A stretch of DNA of 64,000 bases from Actinomycetaceae bacterium (GCA_028724905.1 JAQYTG010000019.1:62001-126000); one strand, 5' to 3'. Shown: positions 19,591 to 28,460, counted from the first letter of the stretch. Translations and numbers: made by a program. Notes: generated by a model not told the origin, from the sequence alone.

Positions 19591-20181
19591 GTGAAGATAG
19601 AGAACGTGAAAAAATACGATACCGCTCCAGTGCCGAGTTTTAGTCTTGAGGTGCTCCGTCGCGTGGCGGCGAACGCATCGCTGATTGGCTCAGACGACGT
19701 GGCCGATATTACGCGCCAGCTCGACCGCTATCCGCGAGGGCTGGTGGGAATCGGGGCGCGCTGCGCCTGTGGGCAGCCTGCCGTCACGATCACGTATCCG
19801 CGCTTAGGAGATGGCTCGCCGTTCCCTACCCTCTTCTATCTGAGTTTGCCGTGGCTCGTGCGCGAAATTTCACGGATCGAAAGTAGCGGAGGAATGGAAC
19901 CGTTCAATGAACGGCTGCGCGAAGGAAGCGAAGCGTATAGCCCAGAATTGGCTGAGAATCATCGGGCGGCACATCGCAGCTATGTGGAGCGCAGAGCACT
20001 ACTTGCACAAGTGCCAGAGATTGCCCAGCGCTCTGCTGGTGGGATGCCCGACCGCGTGAAATGTTTGCACGCCCTGGCCGGATATGCGCTCGCGGTGGGG
20101 CCAGGGGCGTGTCGCGTGGGAGATGAGGCGCTGGCTCTAGCCCATTGGGATCAGGCCGTATGCCGGTGTGGCAGTGCCTGA
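19591..20181 (+). CDS. DUF501 domain-containing protein
   Basis: A 196-residue protein of the DUF501 family, found next to ftsB and ppx across Actinobacteria; its function is unknown. Conserved features are the early DVADITRQLDRYPRGLVGIGARCACGQPAV region, with a CxC pair, a YPRLGDGSPFPTLFYLSLP segment (about 68-86) and the C-terminal DRVKCLHALAGYALAVGPG followed by a CRCG end. The cysteines and the HALAGYALA helix suggest a metal or small-molecule site, but this is not established. The start is a GTG 38 bases after the FtsB-like stop without a strong ribosome site. It is followed by a repeat-filled spacer. Confidence 0.92.
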   Translation: MKIENVKKYDTAPVPSFSLEVLRRVAANASLIGSDDVADITRQLDRYPRGLVGIGARCACGQPAVTITYPRLGDGSPFPTLFYLSLPWLVREISRIESSGGMEPFNERLREGSEAYSPELAENHRAAHRSYVERRALLAQVPEIAQRSAGGMPDRVKCLHALAGYALAVGPGACRVGDEALALAHWDQAVCRCGSA

Positions 20182-20286
20182 AACCGTGGGGTGCGTCTGC
20201 CCTCGCTGGCCGATCGCATTGCCCAAATCGTCTCTAACTGCGTGGCTGCATCGACCCGTACCGTGCCCTCACTTAACTGATCGCAT

Positions 20287-20470
20287 GAGCCTGCAGTGCT
20301 CACGAGCTCGTGGCACGCATGAACTCCGTTGAGTCCTTTGGCACGTATGAGCCTGCAGTGATCATGGACAGCGTGGCACGCCACGAGTCGCGGCGCTCAC
20401 GAGCCTGCAACGTTCATTAACCCCTTGGCACGTATGGGCCTGCAACGTTCATTGCCTGCGTTGAACCACG
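20287..20470. repeat. Degenerate intergenic repeat, four GAGCCTGCA copies
   Basis: The string GRGCCTGCA with flanking GGCACGTATG and GTTCATT recurs at 20287, 20350, 20401 and 20438, that is at spacings of 63, 51 and 37 bases. The whole 20182-20575 spacer holds no gene; it is made mainly of these copies, followed by a putative ppx promoter with CAAAAT at 20563-20568, seven bases before the start. Confidence 0.75.
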
Positions 20471-20575
20471 TGCGCATTGACCCGTGCGCAACGTTGGCCT
20501 CGGCTATCCTGGATAGCTGTATGCCACAGTTATCTGACTCGAATTTCTCCGATAAGCAGTGGCAAAATTGCACTT

Positions 20576-21598
20576 ATGAGAGTGGCAGGTATCGACTGTG
20601 GCACGAATACAATTCGGCTGCTGATTGCGGATGTACCAGCAGATGATGGAGCAGCGCTACAAGACTGCGTACGCACAATGGCTGTCGTGCGTCTCGGTCA
20701 AGGGGTGGATCGCACCGGAAAATTTGCCGAGGATGCTCTGGAGCGCACATTGGCTAAAGTGCACGAGTATGGCGAGCTGTGCAGGGAGTATCGGGTGGAG
20801 TCACTGCGTTTTGCAGCTACGAGTGCCACCAGGGATGCCGAGAATCGGCAGGTTTTCGTCGATGCCGTTGTGCGTGAGTTAGGTGTGCGCCCGCAAGTGC
20901 TCAGTGGGGAGCAAGAAGCCGCCACGAGTTTTCTTGGAGCCACATCGGCTCTGAATGCTGGCGGATTGAAAGAGCTGCCCTCTCCAGTGTTGGCTGTCGA
21001 TTTAGGTGGCGGCAGCACGGAGTTGGTGCTGGGCGATGCACAAAGCGGGAAGATTTATGCTAGCTACTCCATGAATGTGGGCAGTGTGCGTATGCGCGAG
21101 CGGTATCTGCACTCAGATCCGCCTAGTGATGCCGAAAAGCAAGCAGCTCGCCAGGCAGTGCGGGAGTATTTAGATCGCGCGCACGAGAGCGTCGATCTTT
21201 CGCAGGCTCGTGCCGTCATTGGCCTGGCGGGTACGGTGACGACGATCACGGCCCAGGCGCTAGGGTTGGCGAGCTATGAGCCGCAACGGATTCACGGTAT
21301 GGAGCTGAGTATCCCCCGCATCGACCAGGTGTGCGAGTGGTTTATGGGAAGTACCGTGGCGCAGCACGCCGAACTGGGTTTCATGGCTCCTGGCCGTGCC
21401 GACGTGATCGGCGCAGGAGCGCTCGTCTGGCAAGAGGTGGTGCATCGGGTAGTTGAGCGCACGAGAGAAGCTGGCCATGAGCTGCGGTCGGTGGTGGTGA
21501 GTGAGCACGATATTCTCGATGGTTTAGCCCTGTGGGCTGCGCGCGATGTACAGGGCATGACGCGCGATGTACAGGGCATGAGGCCAGCCGCGCACTGA
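20576..21598 (+). CDS. ppx: Exopolyphosphatase / GppA family phosphatase
   Basis: A 340-residue Ppx/GppA protein of the ASKHA fold. Phosphate loop 1 reads GIDCGTNTIRLLIADV (about 5-20), the second nucleotide motif is AVDLGGGSTELVLG (about 140-153), and GLAGTVTTITA (about 219-229) is the third. These enzymes hydrolyse polyphosphate or pppGpp. The start at 20576 gives the usual MRVAGIDCGTN beginning; an upstream in-frame extension is not conserved-looking. There is no ribosome site, and CAAAAT seven bases upstream fits leaderless initiation. The C-terminus carries a perfect seven-residue repeat from a 21-bp duplication. It is followed by tRNA-Leu in the same orientation. Confidence 0.95.
   Translation: MRVAGIDCGTNTIRLLIADVPADDGAALQDCVRTMAVVRLGQGVDRTGKFAEDALERTLAKVHEYGELCREYRVESLRFAATSATRDAENRQVFVDAVVRELGVRPQVLSGEQEAATSFLGATSALNAGGLKELPSPVLAVDLGGGSTELVLGDAQSGKIYASYSMNVGSVRMRERYLHSDPPSDAEKQAARQAVREYLDRAHESVDLSQARAVIGLAGTVTTITAQALGLASYEPQRIHGMELSIPRIDQVCEWFMGSTVAQHAELGFMAPGRADVIGAGALVWQEVVHRVVERTREAGHELRSVVVSEHDILDGLALWAARDVQGMTRDVQGMRPAAH
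21541..21582. repeat. 21-bp in-frame duplication at the ppx 3' end
   Basis: Bases 21541-21561 are repeated at 21562-21582 with one difference, encoding RDVQGMT twice just before the stop codon of ppx. Confidence 0.95.
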
Positions 21599-21810
21599 TA
21601 CGCTCGATTGCTTGATTGCGCATACGGGGTGATGTTAGACGACAAGCTCTGACGTGCTCCTCGGCTACCACTGCTATTGCTCCCAGGCTCACTGCTGGCC
21701 TCACCTCACGGCTGGCTGCCACGGTCACTTCGCAGCTGACCGATACTAGTCGTCTCAGAAGCTGCTGTGTTTTTCTCTGGTGCGATAGCTCTAGTACACT
21801 GAGGACGTAT

Positions 21811-21884
21811 GCTCCCATAGCCCAACCGGTAGAGGCAGCAGACTTAAAATCTGCACAGTGTGGGTTCGAATCCCACTGGGAGTA
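21811..21884 (+). tRNA. tRNA-Leu (anticodon UAA) with a short class I variable arm
   Basis: A 74-base cloverleaf. Acceptor GCTCCCA/TGGGAGT with discriminator A; D-arm GCC...GGC with the GG pair; anticodon stem GCAGA/TCTGC around CTTAAAA, anticodon TAA; variable region only five bases (ACAGT); T-stem GTGGG/CCCAC with loop TTCGAAT. Bacterial leucine tRNAs normally have a long variable arm (class II); this one does not. It would read UUA codons. TACACT at 21795-21800 is a likely -10. CCA is not encoded. Confidence 0.93.
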
Positions 21885-22020
21885 CTTTTAGGGTTAGCTA
21901 TTTTGAGCCGAAGAGCTCCTGTTCACACCTGATGGGGCTCTGTGGTATGGCGCGGTTCGCTATGTCGTGCGCTATCTCGAAAGGCTATATAAAAGGGCTA
22001 TCTAAAGGGGAAGAGTAATC

Positions 22021-23430
22021 GTGACGTTTCAAGCATGGTCCATTATTCCATTCGTCATTATGCTACTCGGCATTGCCGTTTTTCCGCTGTGGCCAGCGAT
22101 GGCTAAGCATTGGGAAAAGCGCGGTTTTCAGCTCGCTTTTTCGCTTGTTCTCGGCCTGCCGGTAGCCATCTGGCTGGTGATTGGGGGCGAGCAGGCTTTT
22201 GTGGTGGATAAGCTGTGGGAGTATCTGCAGTTCATCACGCTATTATTTTCACTGTTCGTCGTCTCCGGTGGCATTTTCCTCGCTGGCGATATTCGTGCTA
22301 CTCCTCGCAATAACACGCTTTTTATCGGGGCGGGGACGCTCTTGGCTTCTTTCATTGGGACCACGGGCGCGGCGATGCTTTTCATCCGTCCGGTGCTCAA
22401 CACTAATAAAGAGCGCACTCACAAAGCGCATACGGTACTGTTTTTGATCTTTGCCGTGGCAAACTGTGGTGGTTTGCTGACGCCACTCGGAGACCCGCCT
22501 CTCTTCCTCGGCTTTCTCGCGGGTGTACCTTTCACCTGGACGCTACAGCTGTGGGTGGAATGGCTGTTTGTAAACGGTTTGCTGCTCATCTCTTACTACG
22601 CTCTCGATTCTCGGCTCTACGCCAGCGAACCAGAGCAGGCTATTCGCCTGGACGAGACTGAGCGAGAACCGTTGGCGGTGCGCGGGGCATTGAACTTCCT
22701 TTGGCTTGCGGTGATTATATGTGCGGTAGCTGCCGTCCCCTCGATTGATCTACACGCGATTGAGGAGGGCACGGCTGGCATCATGCAGCTGCTTCCACTG
22801 CGTGAGCTGCTGATGCTAGGTGCGGCAGCGGCGTCATTCTTCTTGACGAAAAAGTCTGTGCGTTTCGGCGATAACGAATTCGAGTGGGGGCCCATCGCGG
22901 AGGTGGCCACGCTCTTTATTGGAATTTTCTTGACGATGATGCCAGCTTTGAAATTCTTGGCTCAGGTAGCGCCGAGTTTGCCGCTGAATCGGATCACGTT
23001 TTTTGCTTTCACGGGATCGCTCTCGTCGGTGCTCGACAACGCTCCTACATACCTGACGTTCTTTGAGATGGCGCGAACGCTCGATATGCCTGGAGTTGCT
23101 GCAGTGGCAGGAGTGCCTGAACCATACTTGATTTCGATTTCTGTGGGAGCAGTTTTCTGCGGTGCACTCACCTATATCGGCAACGGACCGAACTTTATGG
23201 TGAAATCTGTAGCGGATTCGCGTGGCGTCAATATGCCGAGTTTCGGCGGGTACATTGTGCGTTCCTTTGAGCATCTGCTACCAATTTTGGTGGCGATGTG
23301 CCTACTGCTGATTGCGCAGTCGTTTGTGGCGCACCTGGTTGGCGCCGTGATTGTGCTCGGAGTGCTGGCGCTCGCGGCTTCCAATATGCTGCGTGCTCGG
23401 GCAATCAGAGCTAAAGCTACTCAGCAGTAG
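22021..23430 (+). CDS. CitMHS / Na+:H+ antiporter-like membrane transporter
   Basis: A 469-residue integral membrane protein with about 11-12 hydrophobic helices. The segment ANCGGLLTPLGDPPLFLGFL (about 150-169) is typical of the ion-transporter superfamily subgroup annotated as putative citrate transporter or sodium:proton antiporter; a second, symmetric motif DNAPTYLTFFE lies near residue 340 and GNGPNFMVKS near 392. The exact substrate cannot be read. The start is GTG, with AAGGGGAAGAG upstream. It stands alone between tRNA-Leu and the Bax inhibitor-1 gene, all on the plus strand. Confidence 0.85.
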   Translation: MTFQAWSIIPFVIMLLGIAVFPLWPAMAKHWEKRGFQLAFSLVLGLPVAIWLVIGGEQAFVVDKLWEYLQFITLLFSLFVVSGGIFLAGDIRATPRNNTLFIGAGTLLASFIGTTGAAMLFIRPVLNTNKERTHKAHTVLFLIFAVANCGGLLTPLGDPPLFLGFLAGVPFTWTLQLWVEWLFVNGLLLISYYALDSRLYASEPEQAIRLDETEREPLAVRGALNFLWLAVIICAVAAVPSIDLHAIEEGTAGIMQLLPLRELLMLGAAAASFFLTKKSVRFGDNEFEWGPIAEVATLFIGIFLTMMPALKFLAQVAPSLPLNRITFFAFTGSLSSVLDNAPTYLTFFEMARTLDMPGVAAVAGVPEPYLISISVGAVFCGALTYIGNGPNFMVKSVADSRGVNMPSFGGYIVRSFEHLLPILVAMCLLLIAQSFVAHLVGAVIVLGVLALAASNMLRARAIRAKATQQ

Positions 23431-23741
23431 ATTTAGTGAGCCTGCCCTGGGGATAGCTTGTTCGTCACATGATTACATGATGGGCTGCCTGGTCTGAGCT
23501 GCGTATTATGCTCTGCGGCTCCTCAATGCCGTGTCTGCTTTACTGCCGTGACGACGTTTGGCTGAGAAATCCCTGAGAGTTGTTCGCTTGCGGGAGATCT
23601 GATAGTGATACCGTCCTAGCTTTTCGTTAGAATGGAGCCAGTAATAGGGTGCAGTAAGAGCGACACGTGCACAGATCGTGCACACGCAGAAAAGACAGAA
23701 AGTTTGCTTCCTCTGTGTTCGTGATGGATAAGGAGTACACC
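23431..23741. other. Spacer with promoter of the BI-1 family gene
   Basis: There is no gene. A -10-like TAGAAT at 23628-23633 would give a leader of about 100 bases; CGTGCACA occurs twice within it (near 23666). Nothing else is recognisable. Confidence 0.5.
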
Positions 23742-24650
23742 ATGAGCAATCCAGTGATGACGAAAAACCCGTATTTCCAAAATACCGGCGTTCGGCCAAA
23801 CCAGTATTCGCAGCCAACTCCAAACCAGTATGGCACGCAGTATCAGACTGACTATGCGCAGCAGTATGGTGCTCCCTCGTATCAGCAGCGCTATGGCAAC
23901 CAGTTTGATGCTCAAGAGGCAGCATTCCAAGCTCAGGCTGCACAGGCTGGCGGTGCTTTCACGTCGGCGCGCTCTGGCGTGGAGACGATGAGCTACAGCG
24001 ATGCCATGAATAAAACGGGAATTCTGCTGGGGGTGACGGTCGTGACGGGGCTGCTCACGGTGATGCTACTCGGCTCTGCCCCAGGGGCGATGATTAGCCT
24101 CGCTATGGTGAGTACGATTGCGGCTTTCATCGTGGGTATGGTGATCGCGTTCAAACGGATGGTGCCCTCGGGATTGGCCATTGCATACGCCGTTCTGGAG
24201 GGAGTGGCACTCGGCGGGCTTACGGGCGCTATCAACTTTATCTACCCTGGTGTGGCGATGGAGGCCATCCTCGGTACGGTAGTGGTTGTGGGCGTCACTC
24301 TTGCTTTGCACTATTCCGGTAAGGTGCGCACAACGGCTAAAGGCATGAAGTATGTGCTGATTATTGCGCTGGCCGGAATTATTTTCGGGATCGTCAATAT
24401 GCTGATTATGGCGTTCACCGGCAATAATCTCTACTTCTCGAACCCTACGTTGGGGATTCTCGTGGGAGTGGTGATGATCCTGGTGGCGGCCTATATGCTG
24501 ATTAACGACTTTGAATCAGTCCAGTATGCCGTTGCCAATGGTGCGCCGAGGGAATTTGCGTGGACGGCTGCTATCGGCATCGTGATGACGATTCTGTGGA
24601 TTTATGTAGAGGTATTGAGAATCGCAGCTATTCTCGCAAGTGATCGCTGA
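23742..24650 (+). CDS. Bax inhibitor-1 / YccA family membrane protein
   Basis: A 302-residue protein. The first 75 residues are cytoplasmic and rich in Gln, Tyr, Asn and Pro (QYGTQYQTDY-like), with no membrane segment. Seven hydrophobic helices follow from about residue 90, ending with the conserved YMLINDFESVQYAVANGAPR region, whose Asp residues match the BI-1 pH-sensing/calcium-leak site. The actinobacterial branch is often annotated Bax inhibitor-1/YccA-like; it is thought to be an ion channel, but its bacterial role is unclear. ATG 23742 is chosen because AAGGAG lies six to eleven bases upstream. A bidirectional terminator separates it from the convergent FKBP gene. Confidence 0.93.
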   Translation: MSNPVMTKNPYFQNTGVRPNQYSQPTPNQYGTQYQTDYAQQYGAPSYQQRYGNQFDAQEAAFQAQAAQAGGAFTSARSGVETMSYSDAMNKTGILLGVTVVTGLLTVMLLGSAPGAMISLAMVSTIAAFIVGMVIAFKRMVPSGLAIAYAVLEGVALGGLTGAINFIYPGVAMEAILGTVVVVGVTLALHYSGKVRTTAKGMKYVLIIALAGIIFGIVNMLIMAFTGNNLYFSNPTLGILVGVVMILVAAYMLINDFESVQYAVANGAPREFAWTAAIGIVMTILWIYVEVLRIAAILASDR

Positions 24651-24667
24651 GAATGAACGGATAAAAT

Positions 24668-24724
24668 CGGCAGGCCGTTTTACCAACTGGGCGCATCAGC
24701 CTAGATTGATAAAACGGCCTGCCG
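24668..24724. terminator. Bidirectional terminator between BI-1 and FKBP genes
   Basis: A perfect 15-bp stem CGGCAGGCCGTTTTA (24668-24682) pairs with 24710-24724 across a 27-base loop. It serves two convergent genes; AT-rich flanks lie on both sides. Confidence 0.85.
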
Positions 24725-24744
24725 TATTGATATCGTCAATGGCG

Positions 24745-25158
24745 TTACTTCGCGGCGAGAATATCCACGACGAACACCAGGGTGTCGGTGCCAGAGATAC
24801 CTGCGCGAGGGTTTCCGTTGGGGCCGTAGCCTTTCATCGGGGGGACGCTCATCAAGATCCGGCTGCCCACAGTTTTACCTACGAGAGCCTGATCCCATCC
24901 TTGAATAACCATGCCTACACCGATGGGGAAGCGAGCTGGCTGCCCTCGATAATAAGAGGAATCGAAAATCTGACCATTCCAAATCTGGCCGTGGTAGTTC
25001 ACTTCCACTTCTTGCCCAGCCACCACAGCGGAGCCATTGCCCTCATGTAGCACGGCAACTTTGAGCCCTCGGGGAGCTTCGGTGTTTTCTGGGAACGTGA
25101 GCTCGGGGGTCTGCCCGAAATCCCCTTGCACCGCAGGGAGAACTGTTTCTTCTGCCAT
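24745..25158 (-). CDS. FKBP-type peptidyl-prolyl cis-trans isomerase
   Basis: A 137-residue cytoplasmic FKBP with no signal peptide. The fold signature is present: EVEVNYHGQIWNGQIFDSSY (about 51-70), PARFPIGVGMVIQGWDQALVG (about 74-94), and SVPPMKGYGPNG with the final LVFVVDIL strand. It speeds proline isomerisation in protein folding. The ATG has AAAGGA seven bases upstream. It is transcribed leftward after msrA and greA, with a 77-base gap, and ends at the shared terminator. Confidence 0.95.
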   Translation of the reverse strand: MAEETVLPAVQGDFGQTPELTFPENTEAPRGLKVAVLHEGNGSAVVAGQEVEVNYHGQIWNGQIFDSSYYRGQPARFPIGVGMVIQGWDQALVGKTVGSRILMSVPPMKGYGPNGNPRAGISGTDTLVFVVDILAAK

Positions 25159-25235
25159 TGATTTTCCTTTCTCTATATGTCTCTCGTGGGCTCATGTATG
25201 ACGTACGGCATCACGGCTAATTCTGGGATCAGGTC

Positions 25236-25961
25236 TTACTTAATTCTGGGCTCAGATATCCTGAGGTTTGCTAGCGGACTCGCTCCTGGAATAGGGCAGC
25301 TCATCCCCGTCGCTGCATGGCAGCGATATCCATGAGGATTCTTATGTAGGTACTGCTGGTGGTATTCTTCGGCAGGGTAGAAAGCGCCTGCCTGAGCGGC
25401 GGCCATAATCTCTGTGACGATGTCGCCTTTTCCATGCGCTGTTAGTACATCAGCGTAGGCAGCTCGCATTTGAGTGGCGATGATGCCGTGCTGTGGGTTG
25501 GTGAAAAAGATAGCAGAACGGTATTGAGTGCCGATGTCGTTTCCCTGCCGATTGATGGTAGTAGGATCGTGGCTCTCCCAAAACGTCTTGAGTACGCTAT
25601 CCACTGCAATCTCGTGAGGGTCAAAGAGCACTCGCACTGTCTCGGTGTGCCCCGTGAGCCCAGTGCAGACTTCCTCATAGGTTGGGTTGGGAGTGAATCC
25701 GCCCATGAACCCTACGGCTGTCTCTCGGACGCCAGGTAGCTGCCACATGATCTCTTCAACGCCCCAATAGCAACCGCCAGCAACATAGAGTACTTGCTCA
25801 TCACCAACGGGCGCGCGCATCATATCGCCGCCCAGTACAGCATGAACGCGCTGGCCAGCGAGCACGGACGTATCTCGCCCTGGCAGAGCTTGCTCAGGGC
25901 TCACCATCTGCGGCGTGGATTCGTGCCAGCTACCTACGTGGCGAGGATCAAAGAGTTTCAA
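25236..25961 (-). CDS. msrA: Peptide methionine-S-sulfoxide reductase A
   Basis: A 241-residue MsrA that reduces methionine S-sulfoxide in oxidised proteins. The catalytic GGCYWGVEE motif lies near residue 63 (active Cys about 64), followed by FMGG and the YRSAIFF segment. C-terminal Cys residues near 214 and 221 (YRCH, MSCP) could act as resolving cysteines. A family-typical N-terminal extension (GSWHESTPQMVSPEQALPGR) is present. The first 14 bases overlap the end of greA, so the two are translationally linked. Confidence 0.96.
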   Translation of the reverse strand: MKLFDPRHVGSWHESTPQMVSPEQALPGRDTSVLAGQRVHAVLGGDMMRAPVGDEQVLYVAGGCYWGVEEIMWQLPGVRETAVGFMGGFTPNPTYEEVCTGLTGHTETVRVLFDPHEIAVDSVLKTFWESHDPTTINRQGNDIGTQYRSAIFFTNPQHGIIATQMRAAYADVLTAHGKGDIVTEIMAAAQAGAFYPAEEYHQQYLHKNPHGYRCHAATGMSCPIPGASPLANLRISEPRIK

Positions 25962-26427
25962 TCTTGAGTACTTTCACCTGGAACTCTTTGCCGTTTGGAG
26001 CCACGTATGATGTCTCATCGCCAGCTTTTAGCCCCAAAATAGCGGCCCCTAGCGGAGCAGTCTCAGGGAAGACGTCGATATCCATATCGGTGGCAGCTTC
26101 ACGAGAGCCTAACAGGAAGTGCTTCTCTTTACCGTTTACTTCAGCAGTGATCACTAGGCCAGGGGCAACAGTCTCTACGCTGGTGGGATTTTCTCCCACT
26201 TCCGCGTGTTCTAGCAGATATGTGAGTTCTTGGATGCGCCCTTCGAGTTTGGCCTGTTCTTCTCGGGCAGCGTGATACCCGCCGTTCTCGGAGAGATCTC
26301 CCTCGGAACGTGCCGCTTCAATGCGCTCCACGATTTCTGCGCGGGTCTTCGTCTTCATTGTTTCCAGCTCGGCGGAGAGGCGTTCATAGCTCTCCCGCGA
26401 AAGCCACGTATGTCCCGTATCTGCCAT
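25948..26427 (-). CDS. greA: Transcription elongation factor GreA
   Basis: A 159-residue GreA, the normal size, which rescues backtracked RNA polymerase by stimulating transcript cleavage. The N-terminal coiled coil carries the tip acidic pair in ARSEGDLSENGGYHAAREEQ (about 46-65), and the C-terminal FKBP-like domain ends at PNGKEFQVKVLKIE. ATG 26427 is preferred over earlier in-frame codons because it follows AAGGAGGTTTGCA, a near-perfect ribosome site. The spacer upstream carries the GACGCCGA/TCGGCGTC inverted repeat pair. It forms an operon with msrA. Confidence 0.97.
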   Translation of the reverse strand: MADTGHTWLSRESYERLSAELETMKTKTRAEIVERIEAARSEGDLSENGGYHAAREEQAKLEGRIQELTYLLEHAEVGENPTSVETVAPGLVITAEVNGKEKHFLLGSREAATDMDIDVFPETAPLGAAILGLKAGDETSYVAPNGKEFQVKVLKIETL

Positions 26428-26505
26428 TGCAAACCTCCTTGTGGTGACGCCGATCCATACGTGCACCTGTGCCTTGTGCACAGAGCAAACGGTTTCGGCG
26501 TCAAT

Positions 26506-26538
26506 GAAAAAAGCACACACACCACAGTGGTATGTGCT
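26506..26538 (-). terminator. Terminator behind the hemolysin III family gene
   Basis: Read on the minus strand, GCACATACCAC-TGTG-GTGTGTGTGC forms a slightly imperfect stem and is followed by six T. It lies between the leftward hemolysin III gene and greA. Confidence 0.7.
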
Positions 26539-26675
26539 ATCTAGCGCATGAGACTACCATTCTTTCTGTTTATTTCCAAGGTGTTAGTAAGCAAAAGGAA
26601 CGATTTTAGCCAGTTGCGAACTCGCCTGCCTGTGGTACTTCTGAGTGCTGAACGCTTCTTTGGCCGCTGCGTATC

Positions 26676-27410
26676 TTAGGCTGCGCTGTAGGCCATGACG
26701 GCGAGCCAGATAGCAACTGCATGGCAGGAGTAGCCTAATACTGTACCGGTGTGGAAAAACTCGTGGAATCCAAAATAACGCGGCCAAGGATTAGGCTTTT
26801 TGATAGCGTAAAACACGGCTCCCACGGTGTAGCACAAGCCCCCAGCGAGTATCAGCCAGACCACGGCAGGGCCTTCGCCAGCCCAAAACTGCGGCAAAAA
26901 CCAGAGCGCAACCCAGCCCAAGAGCACATATACCACCACTCGTAAAACGCGCGGAGCGGTGATCCAGAAAATCTCCATCAGGATTCCCGCAATAGCTCCT
27001 CCCCACACCACACCTAAGCACAGCTTCAGATCGAATCCAGTGAGCCCTGCAAAAGAGAGGGGGGTATAAGTGCCAGCGATCAGTAAGAAGATATTGGAAT
27101 GATCCATTCGTTTGAGTGTGCGCAGCACAAATGGTTTCCAGGTGCCCAGATGATATGTGGCGGAGATGCCGAAGAGAATCAGGCTGCACAGACCAAACAC
27201 GGCACACGCCCATTTCAACGTTGGCGTAGGGGCGAGGCAGATCAACACAATGGCGTTTGCCAAGGCAAGCGGAGTGGTACACGCGTGGATCCATCCGCGC
27301 AGTTTCGTCTTGACGAGAGTAATCGTGGAAGATGTGGTGCGAACCGCAGTCGTGCCCTGGGTGCTTAATGGTGCTGCCTGTGATGCGGTGATCTGATCTT
27401 GCTCACGCAT
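26676..27410 (-). CDS. Hemolysin III / PAQR (AdipoR-like) membrane protein
   Basis: A 244-residue protein with seven hydrophobic helices. Family landmarks are GISATYHLG (about 79-87), MDHSNIFLLIAGTYTPL (about 102-118) and the C-terminal FHEFFHTGTVLGYSCH (about 214-229), which together supply the His and Asp metal ligands of the hydrolase-like PAQR site. The biological role is uncertain; the name comes from a Bacillus cereus haemolysin. ATG 27410 is chosen because AAGGAGG lies nine bases upstream; ATG 27416 is an alternative. It diverges from uppS. The open frame continuing far upstream on this strand only reads the uppS complement. Confidence 0.92.
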   Translation of the reverse strand: MREQDQITASQAAPLSTQGTTAVRTTSSTITLVKTKLRGWIHACTTPLALANAIVLICLAPTPTLKWACAVFGLCSLILFGISATYHLGTWKPFVLRTLKRMDHSNIFLLIAGTYTPLSFAGLTGFDLKLCLGVVWGGAIAGILMEIFWITAPRVLRVVVYVLLGWVALWFLPQFWAGEGPAVVWLILAGGLCYTVGAVFYAIKKPNPWPRYFGFHEFFHTGTVLGYSCHAVAIWLAVMAYSAA

Positions 27411-27475
27411 ACTCATCTGCCTCCTTCGTCCGCTATGTATTATATCCCTAATGCTTCCTCTCCTGCCCAGTGCGC

Positions 27476-27488
27476 TAGACTGATGGGT
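27476..27488 (+). promoter_or_regulatory. Leaderless -10 for uppS
   Basis: TAGACT (27476-27481) is seven bases before ATG 27489. No ribosome site precedes the start. Confidence 0.65.
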
Positions 27489-28250
27489 ATGTGGCGGCCT
27501 GAGTTTCTCTATACGATTTATGAGCGCAATCTGGCGAAACAGATTGATCGTTCGGCAGTGCCACGCCATATCGGCATTATCCTGGATGGCAATCGTCGCT
27601 GGGCGAAGCAGCTGGGTATCCCGCCCGTGAGTGGTCATCGTAAGGGCGCCAACCATGTGGTTGAGGTGCTCGGATGGTGTGAAGACGTGGGGATTGAGAT
27701 CGTCACTCTCTGGCTGCTCTCCACCGACAATCTCAAACGCGCCCAGGGTGAACTTGAGGAACTCATCGACATTATTGTGAGCCTGGTAGAGACTCTCGCG
27801 GCTAGCGGACGCTGGCGGCTGGGCATCATGGGAGATCTCAGCCTTCTGCCGCGCTCTGCTGCTGAGCGCATTGCTCAAGCTGTGCAATCTACGCAGGGGG
27901 TGGAGGGGCTGATCGTCAATATCGCTGTCGGCTACGGTGGGCGGCAAGAGATTACACAAGCAGTGCGTGAATATCTGTGCGAAAAAGCAGATCAGGGCTG
28001 TACACTTGCCCAAGTGGCCGATGAAGTGACGATCGACAGCATTACCAGCCACATGTACACCAAAGGGCAGCCTGATCCGGATTTGATTATCCGTACCAGC
28101 GGTGAGCAGCGCATGAGTGGCTTTATGATCTGGCAGGCCGTACACACAGAGTTTTACTTCGCTGAAACGTATTGGCCAGATTTCCGTCGCACTGATTTTT
28201 TGCGTGCTCTGCGCAGTTACTCCCAGCGCGAGCGCCGCCGAGGAAAATAG
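27489..28250 (+). CDS. uppS: Polyprenyl diphosphate synthase (isoprenyl transferase, cis type)
   Basis: A 253-residue cis-prenyltransferase that builds the lipid carrier for peptidoglycan and glycan assembly. Seen are the catalytic IILDGNRRWAK segment (about 35-45), the SGHRKGA region, TLWLLSTDN, the conserved basic/acidic DPDLIIRTSGEQRMSGFMIWQ motif (about 197-217) and a FAETYWPDF end. The start at 27489 (MWRPEF) sits at the ideal distance from a -10 box; an ATG six bases earlier is possible. It diverges from the hemolysin III gene. In actinobacteria two paralogues with different chain lengths exist; which this is cannot be told here. Confidence 0.96.
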   Translation: MWRPEFLYTIYERNLAKQIDRSAVPRHIGIILDGNRRWAKQLGIPPVSGHRKGANHVVEVLGWCEDVGIEIVTLWLLSTDNLKRAQGELEELIDIIVSLVETLAASGRWRLGIMGDLSLLPRSAAERIAQAVQSTQGVEGLIVNIAVGYGGRQEITQAVREYLCEKADQGCTLAQVADEVTIDSITSHMYTKGQPDPDLIIRTSGEQRMSGFMIWQAVHTEFYFAETYWPDFRRTDFLRALRSYSQRERRRGK

Positions 28251-28415
28251 TTCAAGCGAAAAGCTCTCAGAGCCGAAAGACGGGGGAGGCGTCAGGGCCG
28301 AAAAGTTCCACGGCGTCACTATCCGTTGCCCGTGAGCTCTCGCGGGGACGTCAAAAGATGGCTCGTGATGTGCTCTCCATTGTGGAGCGCTGATCTGGAT
28401 TGCCTGTGAGTTCTC

Positions 28416-28460
28416 GTAGCCACGCTAAAAGTAGGTACGTTAAAAGTAGCCACGCTAAAA
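28416..28460. repeat. 15-bp tandem repeat across the pfkB stop
   Basis: GTAGCCACGCTAAAA (28416-28430), GTAGGTACGTTAAAA (28431-28445) and GTAGCCACGCTAAAA (28446-28460) are in tandem. On the minus strand each begins TTTTAGCGTGGCTAC or a variant; the first of these supplies the TAG stop codon of the sugar kinase gene. A looser fourth copy lies near 28331. Confidence 0.95.

Noticed and set aside
27411..28319. Long minus-strand extension of the hemolysin III frame across uppS
   Set aside because: It is the complement of the well-supported uppS gene; the true start has AAGGAGG.
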